Assembly: GCA_942490985.1 (NCBI GenBank)
Contig: CALNYW010000007.1
Span: 186,001 to 250,000 of the forward strand
DNA length: 64,000 nucleotides
Direction: 5' to 3'
Source: Thiosocius sp942490985
GTDB lineage: Bacteria > Pseudomonadota > Gammaproteobacteria > Chromatiales > Chromatiaceae
The notes under the pieces were generated by a model. That model was given only the letters and a program-made list of their open reading frames with translations, was not told where the DNA came from and searched no databases. Each line of letters begins with the position of its first letter. Position 1 is the first letter of the stretch. Shown in pieces: positions 45,283 through 53,811 of this stretch. The translations under genes were made by a program, and so were the position numbers.

Positions 45283-45525
45283 TCAAACAGTTCGTGAAGC
45301 GGCATCCGGCCAGCCGTGCGCGAATCCACCGGCCGCCGTCCAAACGATCCGGACGCTAACCTGTCGGCTACCGCACTCCGCGCACCGTAAACGTGTGCGC
45401 AGGCCGTCCACCGTCAGCGTCTGTGGAAGCGCGGCCAAGTCGAGGTCGGCGCGATGGTCGCAAGCGTCACAGAACGCCAGCAAAGCGAAGCGGTCCGGCG
45501 GGAATTCTGAGAGGCGATTCGACAT
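45283..45525 (-). CDS. Small probable zinc-ribbon protein
   Basis: 80 residues with two CxxC pairs, FCDACDH at about residues 18-24 and RCAECGS at about 47-53, separated by a stretch with DLAALPQTLTVDGL. This pattern suggests a zinc ribbon, but I do not recognise the family. The ATG at 45525 has no clear ribosome site. It lies 63 bp upstream of the csrA-like remnant on the same strand, so the two may have been cotranscribed. Confidence 0.5.
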   Translation of the reverse strand: MSNRLSEFPPDRFALLAFCDACDHRADLDLAALPQTLTVDGLRTRLRCAECGSRQVSVRIVWTAAGGFAHGWPDAASRTV

Positions 45526-45544
45526 GCGTCGATGGTGATACCAG

Positions 45545-45568
45545 CCCCGGCCGAGTGCCGGGGTTTTT
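45545..45568 (+). terminator. Hairpin with T-run, plus-strand orientation
   Basis: CCCCGGC/GCCGGGG stem, loop CGAGT, then TTTTTG. There is no plus-strand gene clearly upstream; the nearest gene on that side is antisense to it. It may protect the region from plus-strand read-through. Confidence 0.55.
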
Positions 45569-45614
45569 GATCATCGGGTTTTCAACGGCTTTACCGCGTC
45601 AATCAGGCATAAAA

Positions 45615-45643
45615 AAAGACTCAGGTTATTAGCCTAAGTCTTT
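45615..45643 (-). terminator. Rho-independent terminator after tRNA-Val
   Basis: An AAAGACT-AGG/CCT-AGTCTTT stem with one mismatch and a 7-nt loop, followed on the minus strand by a run of seven T. It lies 9 bp after the tRNA 3' end and closely resembles the tRNA-Pro terminator at 451-479. Confidence 0.85.
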
Positions 45644-45651
45644 GTTTTTGT

Positions 45652-45728
45652 TGGTAGGCGCGAGAAGACTCGAACTTCCGACCCCCACCATGTCAAGGTG
45701 GTGCTCTAACCAACTGAGCTACGCGCCT
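45652..45728 (-). tRNA. tRNA-Val (anticodon GAC)
   Basis: On the minus strand: acceptor AGGCGCG/CGCGCCT, D-arm AGCTCAGTTGGTTAGAGC, anticodon stem CCACC/GGTGG with loop TTGACAT (anticodon GAC), T-arm GGAAG-TTCGAGT-CTTCT, and encoded CCA. It is a single gene immediately downstream of uvrB on the same strand. Confidence 0.95.
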
Positions 45729-45781
45729 GCTGAGCAGGCCGGAAATATACCCTTGGCGACCGTCCAATCGCAAGCCCTGGG

Positions 45782-47791
45782 CTAGGCAGCAACGCCGCTG
45801 CGCTGCAGCCGTTTGATCTCGTCACGCAGTCGCGCGGCGTCTTCGAACTCGAGATTCTTGGCGTGGGTGTACATCTCTTTCTCCAGAGACTTCAGCTTTT
45901 TCGCCATCTGTGCCGGCGTCATGGCGGCATAGGCAGCCGTCTCTTCGGCGACTTTGGCATACCGTTTTGCCGTCGAAGGTGCCCCCGGATAGGCGGCCTC
46001 CATGATGTCGGCGACGTTCTTTTGCACTGTTTTGGGCGTGATGTCGTGTTCCTTGTTGAACGCCAGCTGTTTCTCCCGGCGCCTTTCGGTCTCCTCCATC
46101 GCGCGTTGCATCGAGCCGGTCACCTTGTCGGCATAGAGGATGGCTTTGCCGCGGACGTTGCGTGCGGCTCGCCCGATCGTCTGAATCAGGGACCCCTCGG
46201 AACGCAGAAAGCCCTCTTTGTCCGCATCAAGAATCGCCACCAGCGAGACCTCGGGCATATCGAGGCCTTCGCGCAGCAGGTTGATCCCAACCAGCACGTC
46301 GAACTCGCCGAGGCGCAGGTCCCGGATGATCTCGACCCGCTCCACCGTATCGATGTCGGAATGCAGGTAACGCACCCGAACGCCGTGTTCAAGCAGGTAG
46401 TCGGTCAGATCCTCGGCCATGCGTTTGGTCAGCGTCGTCACCAGTACGCGGTCGCCGACTTCGGTCCGCAGACCAATTTCCGACAGCAGGTCATCGACCT
46501 GCGTCGTGGCCGGCCTAACCTCCACATCCGGATCGACCAGGCCGGTCGGCCGCACGACCTGCTCGATGATGGCACCGGAGTGCTCACGCTCGTAGTCGCG
46601 CGGTGTCGCCGACACATAGATCGTCTGCGGCGAGAGTTGTTCGAACTCATCAAAGCGCAGCGGCCGATTATCGAGCGCCGAAGGTAAACGAAAGCCGTAT
46701 TCGACCAGCGTCTCTTTGCGCGAGCGGTCACCACGGTACATCCCGCCGAGCTGCGGCACGGTGACGTGCGATTCATCGATCACCAGCAAGGCGTTGTCCG
46801 GCAAATAGTCGAACAAGGTCGGCGGCCCCTGGCCCGGCGCTCGCCCCGACAGATAGCGCGAATAGTTTTCGATGCCGGAGCAGTAGCCCAGCTCGTTCAT
46901 CATCTCCAGATCGAATTGCGTACGCTGCTCGAGGCGCTGATGCTCGACCAGCTTACGGACCTCGTGGAGTTGCTCGAGACGCTCCTTCAGTTCGATCTTG
47001 ATGTTGTCGATCGCGTTGAGGATGGTCTCTCGCGGCGTTGCATAGTGCGTTTTCGGATAGACGGTGAAGCGCGGTATCTTGCGCAGCACCTCGCCGGTCA
47101 GCGGATCGAACAGCGCGAGGTTCTCGACCTCGTCATCGAACAGCTCGACCCGCAGCGCCTCCTCGTCGGACTCCGCGGGAAAGATGTCAATGATCTCGCC
47201 GCGCACCCGGTAGGTGCCGCGGTGCAATTCCATGTCGTTGCGCTTGTATTGCAGCTCGGCGAGCCGCCGCAGGATCGCCCGCTGATCGATCCGCTCACCG
47301 CGCGAGATATGCAACATCATCTTCAAATAGAGCTGGGGGTCGCCGAGGCCATAGATCGACGACACGGTAGCCACCACGATAACGTCTGAACGTTCGAGCA
47401 GGGCCTTGGTCGCGGACAGGCGCATCTGCTCGACATGCTCGTTGATCGAGGCGTCTTTCTCGATAAAGGTATCCGAGGCCGGCACATAGGCCTCGGGCTG
47501 GTAATAGTCGTAGTACGAGACGAAGTACTCGACCGCGTTGTTGGGAAAGAAATCACGAAACTCGCCGTACAACTGGGCCGCCAGCGTCTTGTTCGGCGCC
47601 AAAATGATGGTCGGCCGCTGTACCTCGGCGATCACATTGGCGATCGTGAAGGTCTTGCCCGAGCCGGTCACTCCGAGCAGCGTCATGCCGGCCTCGCCAT
47701 CGGCCAGCCCTTCGGTCAGGGCGGCGATCGCAGCAGGCTGATCGCCCGCCGGCTGGAAACGACTATTTAGCTCAAAGGAATTTTTCGCCAT
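45782..47791 (-). CDS. uvrB: UvrABC system protein B
   Basis: 669 residues. It is the DNA-damage verification helicase of nucleotide excision repair; it is loaded by UvrA and recruits UvrC. Visible are Walker A GVTGSGKT at about 40-47, the beta-hairpin region YYDYYQPEAYVP near residue 93, helicase motifs LLVIDESHVTVPQ and TLTKRMAEDLTDYL, QTIGRAARN, and a C-terminal UVR motif (LEFEDAARLRDEIKRL) that binds UvrC. ATG 47791 is chosen because it gives the canonical MAKNSFELNSRFQPAGDQP; the open frame extends 33 codons further upstream into the divergent promoter. No LexA box could be assigned with confidence. Confidence 0.98.
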   Translation of the reverse strand: MAKNSFELNSRFQPAGDQPAAIAALTEGLADGEAGMTLLGVTGSGKTFTIANVIAEVQRPTIILAPNKTLAAQLYGEFRDFFPNNAVEYFVSYYDYYQPEAYVPASDTFIEKDASINEHVEQMRLSATKALLERSDVIVVATVSSIYGLGDPQLYLKMMLHISRGERIDQRAILRRLAELQYKRNDMELHRGTYRVRGEIIDIFPAESDEEALRVELFDDEVENLALFDPLTGEVLRKIPRFTVYPKTHYATPRETILNAIDNIKIELKERLEQLHEVRKLVEHQRLEQRTQFDLEMMNELGYCSGIENYSRYLSGRAPGQGPPTLFDYLPDNALLVIDESHVTVPQLGGMYRGDRSRKETLVEYGFRLPSALDNRPLRFDEFEQLSPQTIYVSATPRDYEREHSGAIIEQVVRPTGLVDPDVEVRPATTQVDDLLSEIGLRTEVGDRVLVTTLTKRMAEDLTDYLLEHGVRVRYLHSDIDTVERVEIIRDLRLGEFDVLVGINLLREGLDMPEVSLVAILDADKEGFLRSEGSLIQTIGRAARNVRGKAILYADKVTGSMQRAMEETERRREKQLAFNKEHDITPKTVQKNVADIMEAAYPGAPSTAKRYAKVAEETAAYAAMTPAQMAKKLKSLEKEMYTHAKNLEFEDAARLRDEIKRLQRSGVAA

Positions 47792-47879
47792 AAACGGATG
47801 CTTGGAACGACAACGATCCGCTATGATATCAACCAAAGTTGATCCGACCATGCCCAGTCCAGGACACTGCCCAAGACCC

Positions 47880-49067
47880 ATGACTATCAAGCTGTCGAGC
47901 CGCGTTCAGGCGGTCAAACCCTCTCCGACTCTCGCGATCACAGCGCGCGCCGCGGCGCTGCGCGCCGAGGGCAAAGACGTGATCGGCCTCGGCGCCGGCG
48001 AGCCGGACTTCGATACCCCCGAGCACATCAAAGAGGCCGCGCGCAAGGCGATTGCGGATGGCAAGACCAAATACACGGCGGTGGACGGCACGCCCAGCCT
48101 GAAGCAGGCGATCATCGCGAAGTTCTCACGCGATAACGGCTTGAGCTATGCCCCAGACCAGATCCTGGTGTCGTGCGGCGGCAAACAGAGCTTCTACAAC
48201 CTGGCGCAGGCGCTGCTCGACCCCGGCGACGAGGTCATCATCCCGGCGCCGTTCTGGGTGTCGTACCCGGACATAGCGATCCTCGGCGGCGGCGTCCCGG
48301 TGCTGGTGCATGGCAGCGCCGAGCAGCGGTTCAAGATCACCCCCGCCCAGCTCCGCGGCGCGCTGACCGACAAGACCCGGTTGTTCGTGATCAACAGCCC
48401 GTCGAACCCGACCGGCATGGCCTACTCGTCGACCGAGCTGGCCGCGTTGGGCGATGTGCTACGTGAATTCCCGCGCGTGGTGATCGCCACGGATGACATG
48501 TACGAGCACATCCGCTGGAACAAGGAAGACCCGTTTGTGAACATCCTCAGCGTCTGCCCTGATCTGGGTAACCGCACGCTGGTGTTGAACGGTGTCTCGA
48601 AGGCCTACTCGATGACCGGCTGGCGGATCGGCTACGCCGGCGGCCCGGCCGAGGTCATCAAGGCGATGAAGAAGATCCAGTCGCAGAGCACATCGAACCC
48701 CACATCGATCTCGCAATATGCCGCCGAAGAGGCGCTGAACGGGCCACAGGACTGCATCGACGAGATGCTGGTGCAATTCAAGAAGCGGCATGACTACGTG
48801 GTCGATCGCCTGAACACCCTGGCCGGCGTCGATTGCCTCGCGACCGACGGCACCTTTTACGTTTTCCCGTCGGTGAAGGGCATGATCAATGCCATCGATG
48901 GTGTGTCGGACGACCTACAACTCGCCGAGCATCTGATCGTCAACGCCGGCGTGGCACTCGTGCCCGGCACGGCGTTCGGCACCCCGGGCCACGTGCGGCT
49001 TTCGATCGCGACCAGCATGGAGAATCTTGAGAACGCACTGGATCGCATCGAGAAAGCCTTGACCTGA
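47880..49067 (+). CDS. Aspartate aminotransferase, class I PLP enzyme
   Basis: 395 residues. It belongs to fold-type I, subgroup I-gamma (the Thermus/rhizobial AspC-AatA type), which interconverts aspartate and 2-oxoglutarate with oxaloacetate and glutamate. It begins MTIKLSSRVQAVKPS and carries GLGAGEPDFDTPEHI, YTAVDGTPSLKQAI, NSPSNPTGMAYS, and the PLP-lysine motif NGVSKAYSMTGWRIGY. ATG 47880 matches the family start; an upstream extension reads through the uvrB promoter region. Transcription is divergent from uvrB with an 88-bp gap. The exact substrate range (aspartate versus prephenate) cannot be told from sequence alone. Confidence 0.94.
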   Translation: MTIKLSSRVQAVKPSPTLAITARAAALRAEGKDVIGLGAGEPDFDTPEHIKEAARKAIADGKTKYTAVDGTPSLKQAIIAKFSRDNGLSYAPDQILVSCGGKQSFYNLAQALLDPGDEVIIPAPFWVSYPDIAILGGGVPVLVHGSAEQRFKITPAQLRGALTDKTRLFVINSPSNPTGMAYSSTELAALGDVLREFPRVVIATDDMYEHIRWNKEDPFVNILSVCPDLGNRTLVLNGVSKAYSMTGWRIGYAGGPAEVIKAMKKIQSQSTSNPTSISQYAAEEALNGPQDCIDEMLVQFKKRHDYVVDRLNTLAGVDCLATDGTFYVFPSVKGMINAIDGVSDDLQLAEHLIVNAGVALVPGTAFGTPGHVRLSIATSMENLENALDRIEKALT

Positions 49068-49148
49068 ATTCATCCGCCTGCCGCGGCAGGCCATTGCCCA
49101 TCGGTCATCACGGATTGGATGACCGCAAACTACATGGAGGTACACGAC

Positions 49149-49706
49149 ATGGATGTCGTCTGCAAGCGACCGCGCACCGCGCGTGGTCTGACCCTGATTG
49201 AACTGCTTACCACCACCGCCGTGCTCGGCATCTCGTTGGCTGTTGCGGTACCCGGCTGGTCGAGTTTCGCGCAACGCAACCAAATCACCACGACGACCAA
49301 CCTGATGCTGACCCACCTGCGCTATGCGCGCAGCGAGGCGGTCAAGCGGCAGACCTTTATTTCCCTTTGTCCGAGCGACGACGGCACCAGCTGCTCCGGG
49401 AATCCCCGGGGTTGGCAACGCGGCTACCTGGTCTTTCGCGACGACGACGGGGATCGCTCGCGGGATGAGAACGAGCCGCTGCTGCGCACGCAGGGGACGG
49501 CGCCGTCGAATCTGAGCCTGTTCAGCACGCCGGGGCGGCCAGCCGTCCGTTTTCGCGCCGATGGCGCTGCGTGGAGCACCAACACAACATTCAGCGTCTG
49601 CGCCGGTGAAGATGTCAGCGCAAACCGGGCCGTGGTGCTCTACGGGACCGGGAGGGCGCGCACCGATCGCAAGCTACCCGGCAACGGCGCGATCACCTGC
49701 ACCTGA
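49149..49706 (+). CDS. FimT/GspH-family minor pseudopilin
   Basis: 185 residues. It has a type III prepilin signal: the basic leader CKRPRTARG is cut before LTLIELLTTTAVLGI, with the essential Glu at +5. The globular part (QRNQITTTTNLMLTHLRYAR; ISLCPSDDGTSC; GWQRGYLVF) is typical of the GspH/FimT domain of type IV pilus minor pilins, which prime pilus assembly or bind DNA. ATG 49149 follows GGAGG with an 8-bp spacer, better than the upstream alternatives. Four cysteines in the mature part could form disulfides. No other pilus gene is adjacent, so it appears as an orphan. Confidence 0.93.
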   Translation: MDVVCKRPRTARGLTLIELLTTTAVLGISLAVAVPGWSSFAQRNQITTTTNLMLTHLRYARSEAVKRQTFISLCPSDDGTSCSGNPRGWQRGYLVFRDDDGDRSRDENEPLLRTQGTAPSNLSLFSTPGRPAVRFRADGAAWSTNTTFSVCAGEDVSANRAVVLYGTGRARTDRKLPGNGAITCT

Positions 49707-49819
49707 CTGCGGGCAGGCGGGCCGGTTGCGCGGCGAATGCCGGGCATTGACCTCCGCAAATACCGTCGCGTGGAACTTGACCGAAACGGGGCGAAAAAGT
49801 AACCTACGCGGCCTGCAAT

Positions 49820-49894
49820 TCCCCGGTGGCGCAGCGGTAGCGCAGCGGACTGTTAATCCGTTGGTCGTAAGTTCGAATCTTACCCGGGGAGCCA
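49820..49894 (+). tRNA. tRNA-Asn (anticodon GTT)
   Basis: Acceptor TCCCCGG/CCGGGGA, D-arm GCGCAGCGGTAGCGC, anticodon loop CTGTTAA (anticodon GTT), T-arm with TTCGAAT, encoded CCA. It stands alone, 113 bp after the pseudopilin gene, and marks the boundary between core genes and the IS-rich accessory region. Confidence 0.95.
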
Positions 49895-49904
49895 AAATCA
49901 CAGA

Positions 49905-49937
49905 CAAAAAAAGCCCGTCTCGCGCGGGCTTTTTTTG
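49905..49937 (+). terminator. Rho-independent terminator after tRNA-Asn
   Basis: An AAAAAAAGCCCG/CGGGCTTTTTTT stem with a short loop and a run of seven T on the plus strand, 10 bp after the tRNA. Confidence 0.9.
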
Positions 49938-50387
49938 TGCCCAAGATTCGCAACTGACACGCTCACAGGGCAATTCGTCGTTACACCGCGCAGCACGAAC
50001 TGACCGGTACAGACCATGACGCCGCCGGACAACAGGTCCAATCGACCCGGAAAAGAGACATAGCAGCATCAACAAAGCCAGGGTCGCGAATGGCGACTAT
50101 TCGATCAGGCGCTTGTCGCTCGGCAATGTTGACCGTCGATCCATTTCTCGGCCTGAGCAGTCGTTTGAGCATCCGGCCAGCTATTGACCGCATTGGCTCG
50201 GACAGCGGGCGTAGGTCGGGAATGCCCGCCAAACAGTATCATTTTGATCTGCTGACCGGCGACCACCAACACGAACCGGACAAGACTGGCTCAGGCCTGG
50301 ATACCGGGACTCAACGCAATAAAAATGATTTGCCCCCTTAACATGATGCTGCACCTTTGTACTACTAGGAAATTGTCGAAAGCTACG
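49938..50387. other. Intergenic region after tRNA-Asn
   Basis: 450 bp in which I see no gene, RNA or element. Short frames on both strands have no recognisable product. No attachment-site duplicate of the tRNA-Asn 3' end was noticed. Confidence 0.35.
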
Positions 50388-51094
50388 TCAACCGCCATAA
50401 AAGGGCAGTCCTGCGGTCTTCTGGCGCGAGTTTTTTGCATACTTGAGCCCCAGAAGACCGAGCACCACAAGCATGATTACACTGGGTTCGGGTACGCGAG
50501 CTTGGACCACCCGAACCATAAGTCCTGTTGGGTTTGAAAAATTTGCAGTATTTGCGACACCGAAACGAATCGTGTTTATCCCATCGACGAACCAATTCTC
50601 CTCATCAAGCACAATTTTTTGAAAAGCCTCGAATCCATCGAATCGGCCAATGTATCTATCATTGATGTCGATATTCACTGCGTTATCGGCTGCAATGTCG
50701 AATTCCAAATAAACTGCATTGATATCCACTCCGAGCAAAGAGAAGCTTGTGGAGTAGAAATAATCATTAAAACTAAAGTCGGGAGCTGGTGGATCGTTGC
50801 AATCACGACATGGCAGATCGTCTGTCCCTTCCCTGTTGGGTTTATCCACTGATAATTCGCTCCACTCGAAAGCCATGGAGTAGGGTTGTTGGTGGTCACA
50901 TATGCCGTGCCGTAGTTTCCTACCGTGCCGGCGTAAAAGAGCGAGTAATGTGGATCTTGAACGCCGTCGCTTAGAAGGTTGCCGTCATCGTCAATGCCGG
51001 TACTGAAAAAATCGATGGCCCCGGAGGTGTTGAAGCTGGCAGCGAGAGCTAGAACGAAGATTGTTAGCCGAGCTTTGTATGGTCGAAAAATCAT
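50388..51094 (-). pseudogene. PEP-CTERM exported protein, frameshifted
   Basis: Two overlapping frames make one protein. The first (from ATG 51094) has a signal peptide, LTIFVLALAASFNTSGA, and reads IDDDGNLLSDGVQ to NYQWINPTGKG. The second picks up TDDLPCRDC and runs to the end with VPEPSVIMLVVLGLLGLKYAK then NSRQK, a PEP-CTERM sorting tail: VPEP, a hydrophobic helix and a basic end. Such proteins are processed by exosortase and usually go with exopolysaccharide production; no exosortase is in this window. The frame change lies in GGGAAGGGA near 50835. The locus is lower in GC than its neighbours, suggesting acquisition. With one base restored the protein would be about 235 residues. Confidence 0.8.
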
Positions 51095-51613
51095 GACATT
51101 GTCCTGACAATGAATGAAGAAACTTACTGACTCCTTAAGATCAAAGCATTCTCTATGCCGAACTTCCTAATATCCGGAAATATTTGGAAAATTTTTTTAG
51201 AAAACCTGAGTAATTTTCTCGGAATGTAAAAGCTAGTGACACGTTTTAGTAACGAATATCTTTCTTTGGTCGGTTCGTAGACGACAACGGGCAAAGCAAA
51301 CGTCAACCGGGTTGGGTTCGTCTTTGCTGTGGTGCGTCAGTCAGGTACCAACACCAAAGAGACATTCGTCACCCACCTGGTTTGTTGCGACAACCGACCC
51401 ACAGTACCCGCAAGCAACCCCAGTTCGCTGCCCCTGAGCAGGCCTCTTTTTAATCAATCTAGGTGTCGTTTGGCGCATCCGGACAAGTGATTGGCCGGTG
51501 AAGATGACTACGGTTTCCGATCCACTCAGTAACCTTGTGGTGAAAGTAGCAACCGGACCGGAAAGTCGATGAAAAAGGTTCTGTTTGTTTTTCTCCGAGC
51601 TATTGTCAATTCT
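51095..51613. other. Intergenic region between the PEP-CTERM gene and the IS256 element
   Basis: About 520 bp. The first half is markedly AT-rich and has a 60-codon minus-strand frame (51124-51306) with no recognised product. No clear regulatory site, repeat or RNA was identified. Confidence 0.35.
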
Positions 51614-52964
51614 GGTGTACGAGTTGAAATCAAGCGGCGACCTGGTCAGTTTGTTTCACCTCTTCTCCATTGACGAACTCAACACCGTCAATGACCTTGG
51701 CGAGGTACGCGAAGCCGCGTAGCTTGCGCCAGTTTTTCTCGGCACATTCGCCGAGCTTGAACATCATGTGCAGCATGCTGTCCCGGGTTACGCAGCCCTT
51801 GGCGCGGGCCGTGCGGTGTCGAATCGTCGCAAACGTTGATTCGATCGGGTTCGTCGTTCGCAGATGCTGCCAATGCGTGGCTGGGAAATCGTAGAAGGTC
51901 ATCAGCACGTCGCGATCTTTAACCAGCACCATCACCGCTTTCGGGTATTTTGGCTCGTAGGTTTCGACAAACGCCTCAAAGGCCGCTTCGGCATCTTCCC
52001 GTGTGGGTGCCTGCCAGATGTCATGCAACGCCCGCTTGGCCTTCGGCTGCACGGTCTTGGGTAGGGCGTTGAGCACGTTGCCGGTCTTGTGCATCCAGCA
52101 GCGCTGCTGACGTGTTTCCGCGAAGACCTCGTCCAGCGCCGCCCAGAAACCCAGGGCACCGTCACCGACGGCCAGCTTCGGCGCCTGCAACCCGCGATGC
52201 TTCAGCCCCAGCAGCACCTCGCGCCAGCTCTGTGTCGATTCCCGCACGCCGTCCTCGATCGCCAGGAAGTGTTTCTCGCCCCGTTCATTGACGCCGATAA
52301 CCACCAGCGCACACAGACGTTGATCGTCGGCACGCAGGCCGCTGTAGATGCCATCAGCCCAGACATAGACCCAGCGATCCTTGTCCCAGCGACGCTGCCG
52401 CCAAGCCTCGTATTCCGCCGCCCAGCGCTGCTTCAGCCGTGAAACCGTGCTCGACGACAGACCCTTCGCTTCCGGACCGACCAGCGCCTCCAGCGCCGTC
52501 TGCATCTCACCCGTCGAGATCCCTTTCAAGTACAGCCACGGCAGGGCCGCCTCCAGGCTGCCGGTCTTGCGCACATAGGGCGGCACCAGGGCCGAACGGA
52601 ACGCAATCGGCTTGCCGCCACGACTGCGCACCTTCGGTACTTTCACCGTCACCGGACCGATCCCTGTCTGAATCTCACGCTCTGGCTGGTAGCCATTGCG
52701 GACGACCAGAGCACAGCCCTGCTCATCCTGATGACCCTTGAACTGTTTGAGCATCTCGGTCAATTCTGCCTCCAGGGCCTGGGCAATCAGTGTCCTGGCA
52801 CCGTTGCGCAATAGCTCGGTCAGCGCATCGCGGCCGGTCTCTCGACCGGCAAGATCGATCACGTTATTCTCTTTCACAGTGGCGTATCTCCTTAGTTGAT
52901 TTGGCTGCTTCGCGACAACCATTTCAACCAGATACGCCGCTACTCTTCAACTCGCCCAAACACC
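51614..52964 (-). mobile_element. IS256-family insertion sequence
   Basis: The element encloses one transposase gene. Its likely ends are imperfect inverted repeats: on the left GGTGTACGAGTTGAAA from 51614, and on the right the complement of GGTGTTTGGGCGAGTTGAA ending at 52964. No 8-bp target duplication could be matched, so the boundaries are approximate. Confidence 0.75.
51630..52877 (-). CDS. IS256-family transposase
   Basis: About 415 residues. It is a cut-and-paste or copy-out DDE transposase of the MULE-like clade. Catalytic residues are the Asp in WADGIYSGLR, the Asp in VGDGALGFW and the Glu in TTNPIESTFATIR. The zinc-like CWMHKTGNVLNALP motif between them is typical of the family. 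A GTG at 52877 with AAGGAGA 9 bp upstream is the best start; the frame is open for 15 more codons upstream. It appears complete and may be active. Confidence 0.95.
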   Translation of the reverse strand: MKENNVIDLAGRETGRDALTELLRNGARTLIAQALEAELTEMLKQFKGHQDEQGCALVVRNGYQPEREIQTGIGPVTVKVPKVRSRGGKPIAFRSALVPPYVRKTGSLEAALPWLYLKGISTGEMQTALEALVGPEAKGLSSSTVSRLKQRWAAEYEAWRQRRWDKDRWVYVWADGIYSGLRADDQRLCALVVIGVNERGEKHFLAIEDGVRESTQSWREVLLGLKHRGLQAPKLAVGDGALGFWAALDEVFAETRQQRCWMHKTGNVLNALPKTVQPKAKRALHDIWQAPTREDAEAAFEAFVETYEPKYPKAVMVLVKDRDVLMTFYDFPATHWQHLRTTNPIESTFATIRHRTARAKGCVTRDSMLHMMFKLGECAEKNWRKLRGFAYLAKVIDGVEFVNGEEVKQTDQVAA

Positions 52965-52979
52965 TTCTTAGCCAAAGCT

Positions 52980-53600
52980 TTGTTTTTCAGATCAGCCAAG
53001 AAGGAATTTGGAAATCGAAAAAAGGAGTCAGAAAAGAAGCCCAACCAAACCCAACATGGCAGCGCTGCTGTTAAGGCGCGAATCGCGGAAGGAAAAAGGG
53101 ATCTACACGACGCCTCTCTCACTAAAGGCCTTGATCTTGGACAACCTTCGAAGTCGACTGACGACTTCCCTCTGGTGAAAGTGCAGCATGTGATTGACGG
53201 CGACACGGTAATCGTTGCCTGCACAAGGAAGAAAATGAAGATCCGGTTGGACTCAATAGATTGCCCAGAAGACGGACAACCCTGGGGCGACGTTGCCACA
53301 GCCGGCCTGATCAAAATGATTGGGGGTCGCAGAGTAAAGGTTGAAGAGCATGGAGAGGATCACTATGGAAGACTTCTGGCGACGATCTACGTTGAAAACA
53401 TGCATGACTCTGAATGGGTCAATGTGAATGAAAAAATGGTCGCGAAAGGCCATGCGTGGGTGATGCGGAGATACTATGGGCATTTGTCGAGAAGGAGGAA
53501 AGATAAGCTGAATCGTCTGGAAAGATGGGCGAGAACAAAGCGGATTGGATTGTGGAGAACACAAAATCCCGTCCCGCCCTGGCGATGGAGACAGGGGTAG
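52980..53600 (+). CDS. Thermonuclease-like (SNase) protein, 5' end next to IS256
   Basis: A Staphylococcal-nuclease-fold protein that would cleave DNA or RNA with calcium. The core at the centre has VIDGDTVIV, IRLDSIDCPEDGQPWG (Asp and Glu metal ligands, Arg) and DHYGRLLATIYV (second catalytic Arg). The N-terminal part is Lys-rich and lacks a clear signal peptide. The frame stays open leftward into the IS256 right end, so the native start may have been replaced or removed by the insertion; TTG 52980 is only the first possible start outside the element. The gene is less GC-rich than the core genes, which suggests horizontal transfer. Confidence 0.75.
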   Translation: MFFRSAKKEFGNRKKESEKKPNQTQHGSAAVKARIAEGKRDLHDASLTKGLDLGQPSKSTDDFPLVKVQHVIDGDTVIVACTRKKMKIRLDSIDCPEDGQPWGDVATAGLIKMIGGRRVKVEEHGEDHYGRLLATIYVENMHDSEWVNVNEKMVAKGHAWVMRRYYGHLSRRRKDKLNRLERWARTKRIGLWRTQNPVPPWRWRQG

Positions 53601-53811
53601 TACGGCCGTTTGGTCTGACCGAGGCGTTTTTCATCTGATTCTGATTGCCTAAAGGTGGTGCTCAACACGCCATGTTGTGTGTAGAGGCGGATTCGGAAAT
53701 CAACAGTTATCGTTCTACCAGCGCAGACGGTTCAGGGTCAGCTTCTGGCCCAGGCTGTGTGAAAACGCGGCGATCGATATACTTACGCTGTAGTTTTTGC
53801 GTGAGGTGGGC

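Noticed and set aside
45218..45538. 106-codon plus-strand frame opposite the csrA-like and zinc-ribbon genes
   Set aside because: The minus strand carries recognisable CsrA sequence with a strong ribosome site; the plus-strand frame is Arg/Ser-rich with no family resemblance.
51124..51306. 60-codon minus-strand frame in the AT-rich gap before IS256
   Set aside because: No ribosome site, signal, motif or homologous family could be recognised.
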